A stretch of 64,000 bases of DNA from Quercus robur (GCF_932294415.1 NC_065541.1:51500290-51564289); one strand, 5' to 3'. Positions 33,146 through 46,130 are shown, numbered from the stretch's first letter. Notes: a model not told the origin generated them from the letters alone. A program made the numbers and translations.

Positions 33146-33632
33146 AGATAAGAAGAAAAAGTGTTAAAATAAAAAATATTGTAATAAACACCAAATTATC
33201 TAAGTCATGCTATGTAATAAAATAACATTATATTCTTATAAACTATCTTTATAATGTAATAGAATAATATTTATGAAATCAAAGAAAAGGAAAAGATAAT
33301 AACTTAAAAACACAAAACTAAATCACATCAACCCAAATTAGAGTTCTAAAGAACACAAAAATTAATCAACCTAAAGTAGAGATGCAAGAAAAAAATCCAA
33401 CAAAAAATGAAAAAAATTGAGAGAAAGAACCTTTTTTTGTGTGGGAAAACTATAGATAGAACCGGAGAGAATTACAAATTTATAATAAAAAGATGAGAAT
33501 AAGAAGAGCCAAAAATAAAGGAAGATAAAGGGATAGAGGAAGGGTGATATTAAGATAGATAATAGTGGGGAGATGAAAAGATAGAAGGGAGGGGAAATGT
33601 TGGAGCAAGTGTAACAATAAGTTGAGAATTAA

Positions 33633-33670
<38 letters not shown>

Positions 33671-33709
33671 CAGAAGAATAGAAATAATAAATGTTACAAT
33701 TTAGCTTTT

Positions 33710-33748
<39 letters not shown>

Positions 33749-34200
33749 TTTCCTTGTTGTATGTAGCCCAAGTAATTGGGTGGTGTATATATATATGCTA
33801 ATAATCCATGTAACTCTTGTCACAGCTATCACAATAAAATTTTAACAACATTGTAGACATGGGGAATGGGAACATGAACGTAACCCTAGTTTTGAATAAG
33901 CCACATAAATTTGCGTGTTTGTGTGTGAGGACTGATCTTTTCTACTCTAAATTTGTGTTTTTTGCATCTCATAGATCTAAATTAGATTTACTATTTCTTA
34001 ATCCTAGGGATTGACTTAGTGGTTCCTAAGACCTTATGAAATCCATGATATCTTTGATTCGAAATCTCTTACCATCATCTTAAGACCACCACAAAGGGAT
34101 TCCTCCCTATAATAACCTAGTGTATGTGGAACAAGGGGGCTACACACACTCGAGGAAATAATTAGATATTTGAAAATGTTTGAATATCCTTGTTTGTCCC

Positions 34201-34233
<33 letters not shown>

Positions 34234-35807
34234 ACACATGTATTTAATGTATACCTCTGCCTATATGGTCGCCAACTACAAATAGGAAGAGGATAAAAAA
34301 TAATACTTTTAATCTTAGCCTTCTTATCATCCGGTAAACTTGGTCTTTTGGTCAGCAAGAAAACAATAGCTCCATTCAATTGAAATTTTCAAGTCTTTGC
34401 TTCTCTAACTAAGATACATATTAATGAAGAGGAAGTAAGAATAACACAATGATCAGTTGAAGCCGCAAAAGAAGGCTGCCAATATTACATTCCACTTGTG
34501 TATAACGTGCAAAATGCAGTATACACTTGGCTCATCATAGAACCTAAAGAATTCATGACATGCAGGTCACATGCTTATATTATAATGTAGCTTGGAATAT
34601 CGAAGCAACAAGAATGAATGCAAGTGTGGGGTCTAAGGGATGAAATTTAGTGTTGCTTCCTCAACGTTTTAATCTTTTAATGTTTCTTTAAGAATTAATC
34701 AACAGGTTGTTTGTTTGTGAATGCTTGAAGTTGGCATTTGACAACTTGTCACTTTTTTGCAGACCCATTTGACATAAAAATAATTCAATTTCAATAGTCA
34801 ATCAGCCATGTAGTCAATGATATACAATAAAGTATGGTCTAATCATGTCCTCATTTACAGCAATGTGAGCACAGATAACCTGGCTGTTTTGATCGAGATG
34901 GTCTGCCAAACATTAATTCTACAACAGGTCCCTAGCTAGCAAGTCTCTTCTTTCCATTAACATATTTGATTAAGCCACCAAGATTACTTAATAATTCTAA
35001 TAATAGGATTAGTCAAATCAAGGTTTTGAATTCATCTGCTTGCCGTCTAGTAGTGGATTCCCAAATTGGGATTTACATTTGTTGGACTCAAGAAATATAA
35101 ATGCTTATAGGTTAATACCAACTTTCAAGCAAAAGTTCAGTAACCATGTAAGCATGAGAGTAAAAAAGAAGAGCACTAAAATGTTTTCGGATAAAATAAT
35201 TTGTGACTTTCCTAAATTTTCAGTGTCAAGATCATTATCAAAAATGTTTTCCTTTTTTTAATTAGTAGCTAGTTACATTCCTTAAAAGACAATCAGTCAC
35301 ACACACACACACACACACAAAACGAGTTCCTGTGAGCACAAACTTTATAGTCTCACAGTTGCTTAAAAGCTTTGCAAGCATTCTATTGTTCTCCCTCACT
35401 CTGCAGTAGAATGAACCGTGGTAAATGTTAAGAACAAAGGGACTTCAACTTTATTAGCAGTTGTGAGTTGTAACTGGAAACTATCAGTTGTATGCCATAA
35501 TAAAAGCAAACAAACTACATCATACAAATGAGAGCCCTTTATAGAGAGGTCCATACATTAGCTTGTGGTACATAAAGTACATCCAGGTTTTTGGTTCTCC
35601 ATCATTTAGACAAGCCATTGGTCAAGCTTATTGGCTACTCTTAAGGTTGAGAAGTTGCTCCGGAATGCATGTTAGGAAGTAGATTAAATTTCTCCAATTA
35701 CAACTATGCATAAAACTACACCTTACACAACAAATCAAGAAACTAATACTACTGATATGAGAAATTCTACAATACAAGGTGATAATAGCCAGCTTCAACA
35801 TTTCTTC
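32789..35807. other. AT-rich spacer before the MYC1 gene 3' end
   Basis: Contains an ATT microsatellite (33107-33142), two TA microsatellites (about 33637-33669 and 33716-33747), a SINE (34007-34228) and a CA run (35297-35320). The last few hundred bases should include the MYC1 3' UTR. No other gene is supported. Confidence 0.6.
34007..34228 (+). repeat. tRNA-derived SINE copy 3
   Basis: GGGATTGACTTAGTGGTTCC (A-box) and GATTCGAAATCTCT (B-box) start the element; the family body CCTATAATAACCTAGTG follows, and a 29-base A-run after TTGTTTGTCCC ends it. The long intact tail suggests this is the youngest of the three copies. Confidence 0.82.
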
Positions 35808-38800
35808 TCAACACTTGAAGGCAATTTTCCAGAGTGCTTGTTTGATCATTCCCACCGATGCAATTGCTGCACCTCGAAACTGAAACCAAGTTAAAAGAAT
35901 CAGCATTTATAAACATTGACAGTGTGGACTTGGAAGCAACTTAAAGGAAAATTAATCCTGATGGCCACTATGGTTCTGATATCTCCCTTATAGGACAACT
36001 TTTTAGAGTGCAGCTATAGTGGGTATCATTTTGAAGTCATGCCAAAATGAAATGGATACTAGTACTTGAAGGCAAAGTTAACTAGTACCTTATCACCTTC
36101 GCTTTATTTTTTATCATAGAGTATGCCATTAGAAACTAAAGTACCATCAGAAGTCATCATTCCATGAAATTAAATCCAATGACATCCTGATCGTACTAAG
36201 TTATTGAGGTGAATAAAAATGAACCAAAAGAGAGGGGGTGGGGGGAAGTCACTGGAGTCTGCCTAAAACAGCATGAAGGACAAACCTTTGATTTTAAGGT
36301 CAATGCCAGAATGCCATCAAGAGCAGATGATTGTACTGAATGCGCATCCAAGTGCAGATTATTTATCACATCCATGACGTCGAGCAAAATATACTCCCTA
36401 TAAGGACATCTCATCTCAATCAGAACCTCCTGTTCTTTTATACTTACTTTCACATCTAATGGCAAGCCATCGTCAGGAACAACTCTATTGAGCTCTGGGT
36501 CAGTCTCATCAATGTCACAAGCCTTCCTCTTGTTAATCCAATGCTTCTTGCCATTATCAATCTTTTTGATATCATAATTATCTGATGTATGCTCTATAAT
36601 ATCCTGGTTCCTTCGGGCTCTTCCTTCAAAATCTACTGAATCCATGCAGGATTCCAACTCTTCTACCCTTGCCTCTAGCTCTTTCAAGTATTTAATTGTG
36701 TCAGTGAGAATTGATGCTTTGTCAATCTGCATAAACATGAGGAAGTGAATAAGTATAAAACGGAGTAAGAAACTCAATTTGAAATCCAGGAAATGATTTG
36801 AGTAAATACTGCATAGATGGTACAAGTGACTAAAATAGATAATATCAGTGCATGCTAACTTTCTTTCTTTCCTAAGAATAATAACACGTGTCTTTTCTTA
36901 TATTTAAAACTGTTGTGAAAACTTCAAGAACTGATTGAATATCTGAGATTATATTTGTTTAAGCACTCACTTTAAAGCTGTGAACACTTGAGACTTCTAC
37001 AAAAATGAAGAGAATTTTATTAGAGTGAAAGTATGCTTAATTACCTCACTGATAGAAGGAACCATTGATCTGAGAACCAGAAACTTTTCATTCTCTCTTC
37101 TATTATCTGACAGAACATTTCCTATGCAAATATCATCACTTTCCAGTTTACAAAGCCAATCTTTTCCACCATTTTCTTTCTGGGACCTAATCAAGTCACC
37201 ACCATACATCAAAGGGACTGTAAATAAAACCTTCTTAAGCATTCTCTGATGTACCTGTGGCCTATGAGCATCATCAATTGATTCTCTCTTCCAACTCAGA
37301 AAACTGGATTTGCAATCACCATAGTGAAAACATCGGTTTTCAATCAACTGAGCCGAACTTCCTAGAATAGCAGAAATAATTCTTTTGTAGTGCAAAACAT
37401 CATCTGCTCCAAGATCCAAGGAACTTAGTTTTGTGTGATTGGAGTTTTGAAGTTCTTGCAAATGACTGTGGTTTACATTTTCTTGCTTGGGAGTAGAAAT
37501 GGCCTTTTCTTGATTCACAAAAGCTTCAGAGATACAGTCACTGGAATGCATGGAATCTTGAACACCATTGCTGAAGTCATCATCCATTAAATGCCAGCTC
37601 TGAACTTGAGAAGCCCCACCATTCATGCCTTCAAGCATGAAGGAGTCTTCTGTCCAGTAATTGTGCTCGCAACCATTGGAACATTCATCAGGAGAATCCA
37701 TGTTGATTTCTTCACGGATATTTCCTCCTAATTCGTTGATTCCTTCCTGATCAAACTTGATTTCTTCTGAGGGGGAATATAGATTCTCCAAGCCCAAAGT
37801 ATCCACTATCTCATGGTTTACCTTGGCACACATTGGATCTCTATCGTCATCTCCTTTGTGAGGAGCCGAAGAAGATTTATCAGAACATACAGGCTTTGAC
37901 AATTCTAATAAGGAGGTTTTGATGTGTTGAAGGAGACTAGGGTCCTCTGAGACCTTAAGAAAGTACAGAAAAGAGTAGAATACTTAATGTGTGGATAAGT
38001 TGTACTGCTGAATTAATTTGTATATAGTAAACCAAAATTCAGAAGTCTAGTTCCACAAAACAAATTACCAGTTCAGTCACACCTAGCTCAATCACACCCC
38101 CCAGATAGGGAAAACACATTACAGTCTGCAAAATAGAAAAAAAATAAATGGTGAAAATGATGCCCAAACAAAAGAAGAATACATTGTTTCCAGGGTAGAA
38201 TTATTACAGGTGAACAAGGAATTTGGTAAGTGGTAACCCCAAACATTTCTGGACTGGATTATCCATTTAAGTTTTATATATTGCATTAAAGATGTTTAAA
38301 TTTAATGCATATAGAACAAGTCAGAAAGGGAGAACTCCAATAGAAAGTACACACGTTTCTTTTCAACTTGAAGTACACTATATTTATGTAAATGTGCATA
38401 TATTACTTTGTCCAAACCTAATGGCTGATGTTAAAAGTGCAGGCAGAGGGAACAAATAAAGCATGAACATTTATAGAAATTTGAATTACACAGCTAAAGT
38501 GCGTCTTAAGGTCACAGGATGACAGTTCCCTTCATCTCTAGAAAAGAAGGTGTTTATTTTTTAAATTTCTGGATTCCTTTGCAACATTAGAGATGCTGAA
38601 TGAAGACATTCCCTCTACAACCACAACCTGTTACTTTGTTTTCTTAATTACTAAAACAGATAACAAGTCAAAGTCCAAAAGGCTGTATTTTTGCCAAAAT
38701 AGTAAATGCAAATGTATATACTTATATAATGAATCTAAAAAAATGAGATTATCATACCTGAATAGATGCACTCTGAAAGCAGTCATCGTAGTTGTAGGAA

Positions 38801-40277
38801 TGCAAAGTTCACAGAGAAATAGAAAGAGTCAGTTTGTTTAGCTGCTTGTGATACAATTTGGCTACATTATTAGTTGAAACTGTCACAATTATGAAACAGA
38901 TATCTGCCAAAAAAACCAACCTTAGCTAGCAAAGATCGAGAGAATATTTTACTATCAGCATATTGAGCATTGGATAACCAGATGGTTTGACCACTTGCTA
39001 ATGCTCTTCCAGGCAAACTGTGCAAAAATAGGAGGAAGAATGATCAAAATATTTAAGTATGAAGCATATACATACTAACAGAACCAATAACCAAAACCAT
39101 TACATATTGGGAAATATTAGTAAGTCAAAGCATGAAAATAGATCTGCAGAAGAGATTAGTACCCTTGGCCTGGATTGAATACAAAGGACATGCAAACCAA
39201 GTAATACCACTCTGCATCAGTGAGATCCTCTGGTGACAATGCTGCAGAAGGCCTCTTGGCTTGTTGTTGTTGGTCGGTTTCATCTTCTAAGAGAGACAGG
39301 TAAAGTTCTCTCAATTGCTCACTCCTCTGTAAGCCTATTTTATCAGCCTTAAGTTCCGTGGTTTGGACTGTCTTCATAGTCTTGATATCTCCATTATAGT
39401 ACCCATCACCCCAATTCAGTACCCTGAAAAATATTTATCACAGCATATCTTCTCAAAGTAAGCTATAAGAAGTGTGACAGGAAAACTCATGTAACTTGAC
39501 TTTTTTTTTATGTCATTAAGTTATAGTTTAAGTGAAACAATGTAGCCAGAGTTATAGATTGCAGTAGCCAAGCATTTACTCAAATTGTCATTTCCAAATT
39601 CCATCTTTCATTATCAACTTTCCCTTTTATCAATTATTATTCTGAAAGGAGAAAGAAACTTATCAAGTGTATTTAAGCTCAAGTGGATGCCTTGCAATCT
39701 CACATCCTTTTCTACATACCAGTTTCAATTACATACCCATGACTGATTTTCACCAACGAGACAGTGGCTAAGCTAGAATTCAATGACTTAGTACAGATAC
39801 AAGCATCAGTTTTAAGAAATTTAAGTGGGAAAAAAAAAAAAAATAGGCCCCATTCACTACATTTATCAATTCCTCTGCGGAAGATTTGTTGCAGACAAAT
39901 AGTAATTTTTTACAAGGACTATTCTGAGTTTGAGTTGAACTAAAGTTCCCACTTTGGAAAAACTTTTTCCATGGAGCTAAAGACAGAAGTTGTTCATTAT
40001 ACTGGATTCCTTCTTTTTATACTAAACCTGATATGGAAGTAAAGAAACAAGAACACAATTGCACCAAAGAAATATTAGTGAAAGAAAATGAAACATCATG
40101 GCAAAGGACATGATACATCTAAATCACCAAAGAGTAAAGAGGCAGCAGGTACCCTTGTTGTGAGGTGGACAGTGACCAGAAAATTGCATAGCTCCACTGG
40201 ATACTCCTTACAGCAACAGCAAGCTGTTTCCTAAGGTTCTCTGGCACCCCCTCATGTGTTTGACAGCCATTAGCCAT
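35808..40277 (-). CDS. MYC1: bHLH transcription factor, AtMYC1 / GL3-EGL3 (subgroup IIIf) type
   Basis: Nuclear regulator that partners R2R3-MYB and WD40 proteins in epidermal cell fate and flavonoid control. Eight minus-strand exons: 40277-40153, 39423-39163, 39017-38921, 38772-38758 (only 15 bases, encoding SASIQ), 38125-38069, 37953-37045, 36726-36286, 35879-35808. All are GT-AG; the frame sums to 1,977 bases, 658 residues. The N-terminal MYB-interaction region (about 15-185) includes LRKQLAVAVRSIQWSYAIFW, EWYYLVCMSFVFNPGQG and VMCFPYLGGVIELGVTEL. The middle is acidic. The bHLH begins SDNRRENEKFLVLRSMVP (about 467) and continues IDKASILTDTIKYLKELEAR; it lacks the His-Glu-Arg DNA contacts of typical bHLH proteins. 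The same reduced basic region is, from memory, seen in AtMYC1. The C-terminal ACT-like region ends FRGAAIASVGMIKQALWK. Neighbour MYC1-ROPGEF3-MED12-BAM2 linkage supports orthology. Confidence 0.93.
38758..38772 (-). other. MYC1: 15-base microexon of MYC1
   Basis: Flanked by CTTTCAG and GTATGAT, it encodes SASIQ in frame, exactly the residues expected between LLAK and TVMCFPYLGG in this family. Skipping it would remove five residues without changing frame. Gene finders often miss exons this short. Confidence 0.85.
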
Positions 40278-41168
40278 TTCCAAACAAATAACTTCAGATT
40301 GATCTTACACAATTCAGAATAAGGTCATCAACTTTTCAAAGTCCACAAAAGTAGTGGCTTCTACTTTTCCAGCTGACCCAGCTGGTGGTTATTTTCTTGC
40401 AGTAGAGTGAAATATGGAAACTGCACTGGCTTTCTGTTAAGAATTCATGGTTACCAGACGATCAACAATATCTCAGACCAACTTGGTGTTGGGGAGTTTT
40501 GCCTTTATGGTTTGGGACAGAAACCAAGAAGGGTAGGGAGAGTTGAACTTTATATTGGCTTGGTTCATTACTAGGGAGTAGTAGGGACTAGACTGTGGCC
40601 TTAGAGATTTGAGGGTGAAAAACCATGACCCAATTAAAATATTAAAAACCTAATTGGAGAACCTTTTTTTTTCTTTTCTTTTTTTTAATATAATGAATGT
40701 AATTTTTGAAGTTTGAGCATTTATTCATTCACATTCCCTCTGCTTTGATTCCATCGATGAGTGCAATTTTTGAAGTTTGAGCATTAATGTTTCTAAATAC
40801 TTGAATTTTTTTAAACCTTTTTTTCAGTTAATTTCTCAACATAATGAAACGCTATGTGCATTGCATTCTGTATCAACTTTTTTTTTTATGGACGAAAAGG
40901 GGTAGAGGCGGTCATTGTAACTCATTTTTTTGGGCGTGACTATAAGGGCATTATTTGTTATGAAATATTGCATTGAGACATAATTATTGTGATCCGGAGT
41001 GATCATAAACCTCACCCTAACACACATCATGTATCAACTTAAAACTAGGTGTGCTGTTTTTTCCTATATAGGCAGACCAGGTGTACTTAAAAGAGCATGG
41101 AACAAGATAATGATGATGTTTTCTAATAAGTACTAACAAGTATTTTAGTCCTATTCTTTTTTTCTTCT

Positions 41169-41201
<33 letters not shown>

Positions 41202-41589
41202 AACAAGTATTCATTAGGTACACTACAGCACTTCTTTTTCTTCAAGATTTTTGAAAATTAACTATTTATAAAAACTATATCTAAGAAAAACAAAATTCCC
41301 TCATATTAAAAGATCAAATTTTAAGTATTTTTATTATTAAATAATTGATTGAAAGAGAGAATTAAATAAAAAATTTGGCTTAAGTTTATTACTCCAATGA
41401 CTTAAATACAGTACAAACATCACCCGTGTACAATAATAATTCCGCGTTAATCTTTGTATCTTATCCTGTATATTAGAATAGTGTACAAAAATCTTGCCCT
41501 TAAATAAAGAATACTTAAAACTCTAAAAATAATTTATGCAGCTCACAAAGAAACCATCTTTCTTAAGAAAGTTATATTCAAAATAAGAG

Positions 41590-41640
<51 letters not shown>

Positions 41641-42811
41641 AGAAAAGCAGAGACAAAGTAGGAGCCAAAAAACATACATATAGTTACAGTATAGGGTGGT
41701 GGGCCACCGCAACAGGACGGGAAGCAGCTTTATTCTAATAACTTTTCTTGTCTGGGCCCTCTTAAAGCTAAATCTATACTCAAAACTGCAAAATATTTGG
41801 TACAGAAACCTACATGATTCCCCTACAAATTTTACAGGTTAAAATCAGAAAAGAAAAATATTTGGCTGTTTTTATCCCTTCTCTGCTCTGGAAACACACA
41901 TGTTTTAAGTGTATGAGAAATGGAATCAATCAAACATTTTATTCAACAAAACATTAATAAGAAAAGTCAAAAGTAAAGAGTTTATGCCTTTTTAATTATA
42001 GCTCACGTGAGCTTGCCAGCTTCATCCTCAGCTTCTCTTAATCAAACAATCATTTTGCTCATATAATTGTGCAATAAAAAATATTTCCTACTTTTTTTTT
42101 TTCCTGAATAATAATAATATAGCCACTAGCTTGAATTCAAAAAGAACTAAGCAAATTTAACAGTATTTCAGAGCCCATTTTCCTAGCCAGTGCCTAGTGG
42201 ACTGACTGGCCTGTCTTTCAAGTTTTAACCCAGCTTAAATGGTAAGAGAACTTGTAAAAGTTACCTTCAATAAGAGAGAGAATCTCCAAATAGGCAAATA
42301 CTCATCCTCTGCCAACTGCAAAACAAAACAATAGTGGTCAATTTGTTTTTGCCTCTGCAACCTGTGATTTACATCTTGGATTAATTCTTGGCTTCTGTTC
42401 TTGTCTTTTTTGTTGGAGTTGTATTTCATATATTTTAGTGAGTACACAATTCATCATATTTTATAAATTTGACACAAGATGGAAAACATGAAAGGATAAA
42501 ATTACATGGTGTCATTTTATAATTTTGTTTTGCAAAACCATAAATTCATGATGGGTTGGTTGAATTCAATAAGGAAAAACTCTAGAATTCACTACACTAC
42601 AAAATAAGAAAATTCACAATTTAATTAAAAATACAAGATTTATTTCGTTTTACAAATTGTGGGCTTATTTATAGGAATAGGATATATGAAACTTAATTTT
42701 CCAAGTAAGTCTACTCTCAAAATGTATCCTAATTAACATTATTATTATTATTATTTTTTTTTGACTGATCATCACTCTATTTTGACCGAGTAAACTTTGA
42801 AAAAGAAAATG
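40278..42811. other. MYC1 upstream region and spacer
   Basis: Expected to hold the MYC1 promoter. Contains a T-run near 41170-41199 and a TA microsatellite near 41597-41634. A moderately GC-rich patch near 41690-41830 has no open frame I can assign. Confidence 0.55.
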
Positions 42812-43818
42812 ATAAAATACTATTTTGGTCCCTAAAAATTTTTACCAACAGTTTGTTTTTTTTATCTAAATTTTAAAAAGTTCTTCTTTATCCTTAAACT
42901 TTGTAAAGAGTTTTTTCAATAGTTTAAGACAAGAATAGGGACAAAAAAAAGCCTGGGGAAAGCTTGCCAATCTCTGCTTGAAATCACGTTGCAAGCTCAA
43001 TCATTTCTGCACGAATACCAGTTGGCTCACACTCAGCCCACCTAGCTCAAGGAAGCCATGGATGGTCGTTGGGTCCCACCTACATTCCCATGGTACAAGG
43101 TCAACATGGACGCTGCAGTTTTTTCCCACCTCGGTGTGACTGGAATCGATGTGATCATACAGGACCACTTTGGATCGGTCATTGCTACCCTCAGCAAGCG
43201 CCTCCCACGTTGCAGTTTTTTCCCATCGTAGCGTGACTGGAATCGATGTGATCATACAAGACTACTTTGGATTGGTCATTACTGTTTTTGCATGGTACAT
43301 AGGAGTCATAGATGTGATTTTTGAAACTGATTCCGCTACAGTTTGTTATGCTATGGAGAGCCCCACAGATGCCCCAGTTTCTATCTCTACTGTAGTCTCA
43401 GGACTTTGCTCCAGATTACGTGAGTTCCGAACATTCCAAGCCTCACATGTAGGACACCAAGGAAATAAGCCAGCTCATATTTTGGCAACTTTTGCTAAAA
43501 ATATTGATTCTTTTGTAACATGGATGGAAGAATGTCCACCTTTCCTCGCATCTGCTGTTTCTCTGGATGCTATGTTATTTTATGCTTCTTAATGAAATGA
43601 AAGTATTTCTTATCAAAAAAAAATATATATATATCTCTTCAATAATTTAGGGATGAAAACAAAAATTTAAAGTTTTAGGACATAAATAAAATATTTTCAA
43701 TATTGAATGAAATATGAACTTTTCCATAGCTTAGGGGTGAAAAATGAAGTTCTTAAAGTTTAAGGATGAAAAAAACTGTTGGTAAAGTTTAGGAACCAAA
43801 ATGGTATTTTACCATAAA
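42812..43818. mobile_element. MITE of the 'ATTTTGGTCCCTAAA' family, copy 2, carrying a LINE insertion
   Basis: Left end AAATACTATTTTGGTCCCTA with TTTACCAACAGTTTG (about 42814-42855) pairs with the complement of the right end (AACTGTTGGTAAAGTTTAGG and ACCAAAATGGTATTTTACC, about 43775-43814). The interior blocks AAGTTCTTCTTTATCCTTAA and its inverted counterpart also pair. The middle (about 42950-43630) is a LINE 3' fragment inserted into the MITE. Confidence 0.75.
42950..43630 (+). mobile_element. LINE 3' fragment (RNase H domain) with internal duplication
   Basis: The plus strand encodes the C-terminal part of a LINE RNase H domain: IGVIDVIFETDSATVCYAM (catalytic-type Asp in ETDS), SRLREFRTFQASHVGHQGNK and FVTWMEECPPFLASAVSLDA, ending at a TAA near 43591 and an A-rich tail. 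Upstream, WKAPPTWYKVNMDAA-like coding is visible around 43075-43115. A stretch of about 97 bases containing GTGACTGGAATCGATGTGAT is duplicated in tandem (about 43113-43209 and 43210-43300), which disrupts the frame. It is a dead fragment from a different LINE family than the one at 13295. Confidence 0.75.
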
Positions 43819-44970
43819 TAAATAAATAAAACCTTAAAAATCCAAAATTTACACAAAATATAGATTTTAAAAAATAGAAAATGATAGGAATAGACCCCAT
43901 ATAGTATACCATATCAACTTCTTCATTTGAAAGAAACTCATCCATAAATATTCAACTAGAAATTAAAATCTTCCTCTCCAAATAAATAGAAATTTGGGTA
44001 GAAATTTTTCGTTCTTTTATGCCCAGTCCAAATATTGGGTAGAAAATTTTCATTCTTTTATGCGTGGTCCAAACCACCCATGCAATTTTAATGAGAATTT
44101 TTAAGGAGTATGGGTTGGAGGGTAAGATTAGGCCTATTTGGGTTTTTTATTTCATGAACTTAAAGCATAGATTTTGCTAAATGAGATGGGGCCACTTGCA
44201 AAATCTGAGGATCAATGAAAAGAATCACATGCTAGCCACTTTCATGCAAATAACATCTTGCTTAGTTTTTTCTATGTGATTGAAGGCATTGTTTAGCCCA
44301 CTTTGATCTAAAGAAGCATGCTGCTTCATTTAATGAATTTTGATGAGGTTTGTCACATTTAGAAGGTCCCCTAGGTGCCAATTTGGCCCATAGGGTTTAG
44401 CTAATCAGGTTTAGTCCAAGAATTTTCTAAATTGTGACTAAATCAGCTCATTCCATTGTCTAAACTAAAACAAATCTAAAGCTTACCTTCTATTTAGAAA
44501 CACAACAGCTAGAAGCTTCGATCCATAAGCAATTTATAATTTACTGAGCCTTTGCCTTTCCACAAACCAACCCTGCATCCATGAATGCAATTTGTCTTTA
44601 CTTCTTCAATCCATAAGCAACTTTCCACAAATCAATCCTGCACCCATAAATGCAATTTGTCTTTACTTTTGTCGAATTGTATGATATATTGTTCATTACC
44701 ACCAATCTAATGCACAATAACTAAATTTTCACATAGAACATTTAAACTTTCTCTTCTCAAAAATATTGACAATGCAAAGAAATTCTCTAAACCAAGTAAC
44801 AAATCAAGAGAATCTTTTTTTTTCTTTTTTTTTTTGTGGTTGGTAAAAACAACCATCAGTTTTGCATTTCCTTCAGAAAATTTATAATCCTTACAAATAA
44901 TAAGGAATTATACGTGAGCTACATCTCCTCAACAATTATCCTTTATTATGCATCGATTTTTATTGTCATT
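43819..44970. other. Spacer without recognised features
   Basis: AT-rich DNA. A 50-60-base direct repeat with CCATAAGCAA and TGCAATTTGTCTTTACTT occurs near 44520-44600 and 44611-44665. No gene is supported. Confidence 0.5.
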
Positions 44971-45530
44971 TAATATGCATTTGGCAAAAATTATTTTTCG
45001 CAACTTATTTTACTATTCAGCTTATTTTTACTACTATTTATGTGTCTCATTGCATTTTTTGGAGTCTCACTGTACTATTTCAACTAACTTTTACTTTCAT
45101 CTACAGTAGAGTCTGTTTGGGATCCGCTTATTTTGCTGAAACTGAAAACTTTTTGCTAAAAGTACTGTAGATAAAGGTAAAAGTTAACTGAAATAGTACA
45201 GTGGAACCAATGAATAGTACCAAAAAGTGCAGCAGGACCCATAAATAGTAGTAAAAATAATTTGAATAGTAAAATAAGCTGGCTTTTTAAGCTAAAGACA
45301 AACGCACAGTTAGTGTCCGTTTGGATAGCTTATTTTTTGCTCTAGCTTAAAAAGCCAACTTATTTTACTATTCAGCTTATTTTTGCTACTATTTATGGAC
45401 TACAATACACTTTTTGGTACTATTCATGGGTCCCACTGTTCTATTTCAGCTAACTTTTATCTTTATTTACAATATTTTCAGCAAAAATTTTTCAGTTTCA
45501 GCAAAATAAATGGATCTCAAACAGACCCTT
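44971..45530. mobile_element. Cluster of related MITEs in opposite orientations (hAT-like)
   Basis: Three segments of one family lie side by side: a partial copy at about 44975-45106, a copy at about 45115-45300 and a reverse-oriented copy at about 45314-45530. Shared motifs include CTGTTTGGGATCCGCTTATT, GAATAGTACCAAAAAGTGCA, AAAATAAGCTGGCTTTTTAA and, inverted, AAAAAGCCAACTTATTTTAC and TTTTTGGTACTATTCATGGG. The second and third copies together form a roughly 200-bp-arm hairpin. No coding capacity. Confidence 0.75.
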
Positions 45531-45701
45531 AATTTAATCAAACCTAGTTGATAAGCATATCACAATTTACAAGTCTCATGTAGTCCATGGGTTATCCTCT
45601 AACTGTTAGCTTCAATTGCTATCCCTACAGCCTACACACCATGATCATTGTTAATAGACCAGTTACCTAATTTTCATCTTTCCTCACATCATGATACTAA
45701 A

Positions 45702-46130
45702 GGTTTGTTTAGGATCTGCTTATTTTGTTGAAATTGAAATTTTTTTGCTGAAAGTACGGTAGATAAAGGTAAATCTTAGTTGAAATAGTATAGTAGGACT
45801 CATAAATAGTACCAAAAAGTACAGTAAGACCCATGAATAGTAGCAAAAATAAGCTGAATAGTAAGTGTTTGTTTGGATACCGTTTATCTTGTTGAAAACT
45901 AAAAACAATAAAAAAAAATAATAAAAAAGTTACTGTTCACGAGCAGATTACTATTCATAAGCCTAAATGCACTGTTCATGGTGCAAGAGGCGTTAAAAAT
46001 AAAAAATAAAATAAAATAAAATAAAATAAAAAAAATAAAAAAAACGCAAACGCAGGAGAAATCATTTCTATCCAAACGTATACTAAAATAAGTTGGCAAA
46101 AAATAAGCTAGCCAAATAGACACTAACTAA
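45702..46130. mobile_element. Fourth copy of the same MITE family, split by a second MITE
   Basis: The copy begins GTTTGTTTAGGATCTGCTTA, reads through GAATAGTACCAAAAAGTAC, and ends GGCAAAAAATAAGCTAGCCA near 46120. It is interrupted at about 45868-46082 by another element with ends GTTTGTTTGGATACCGTTTA and CTATCCAAACGTATAC and internal TACTGTTCACGAGC and TGCACTGTTCATGG motifs. The inner one resembles the element at 50709. Confidence 0.7.
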
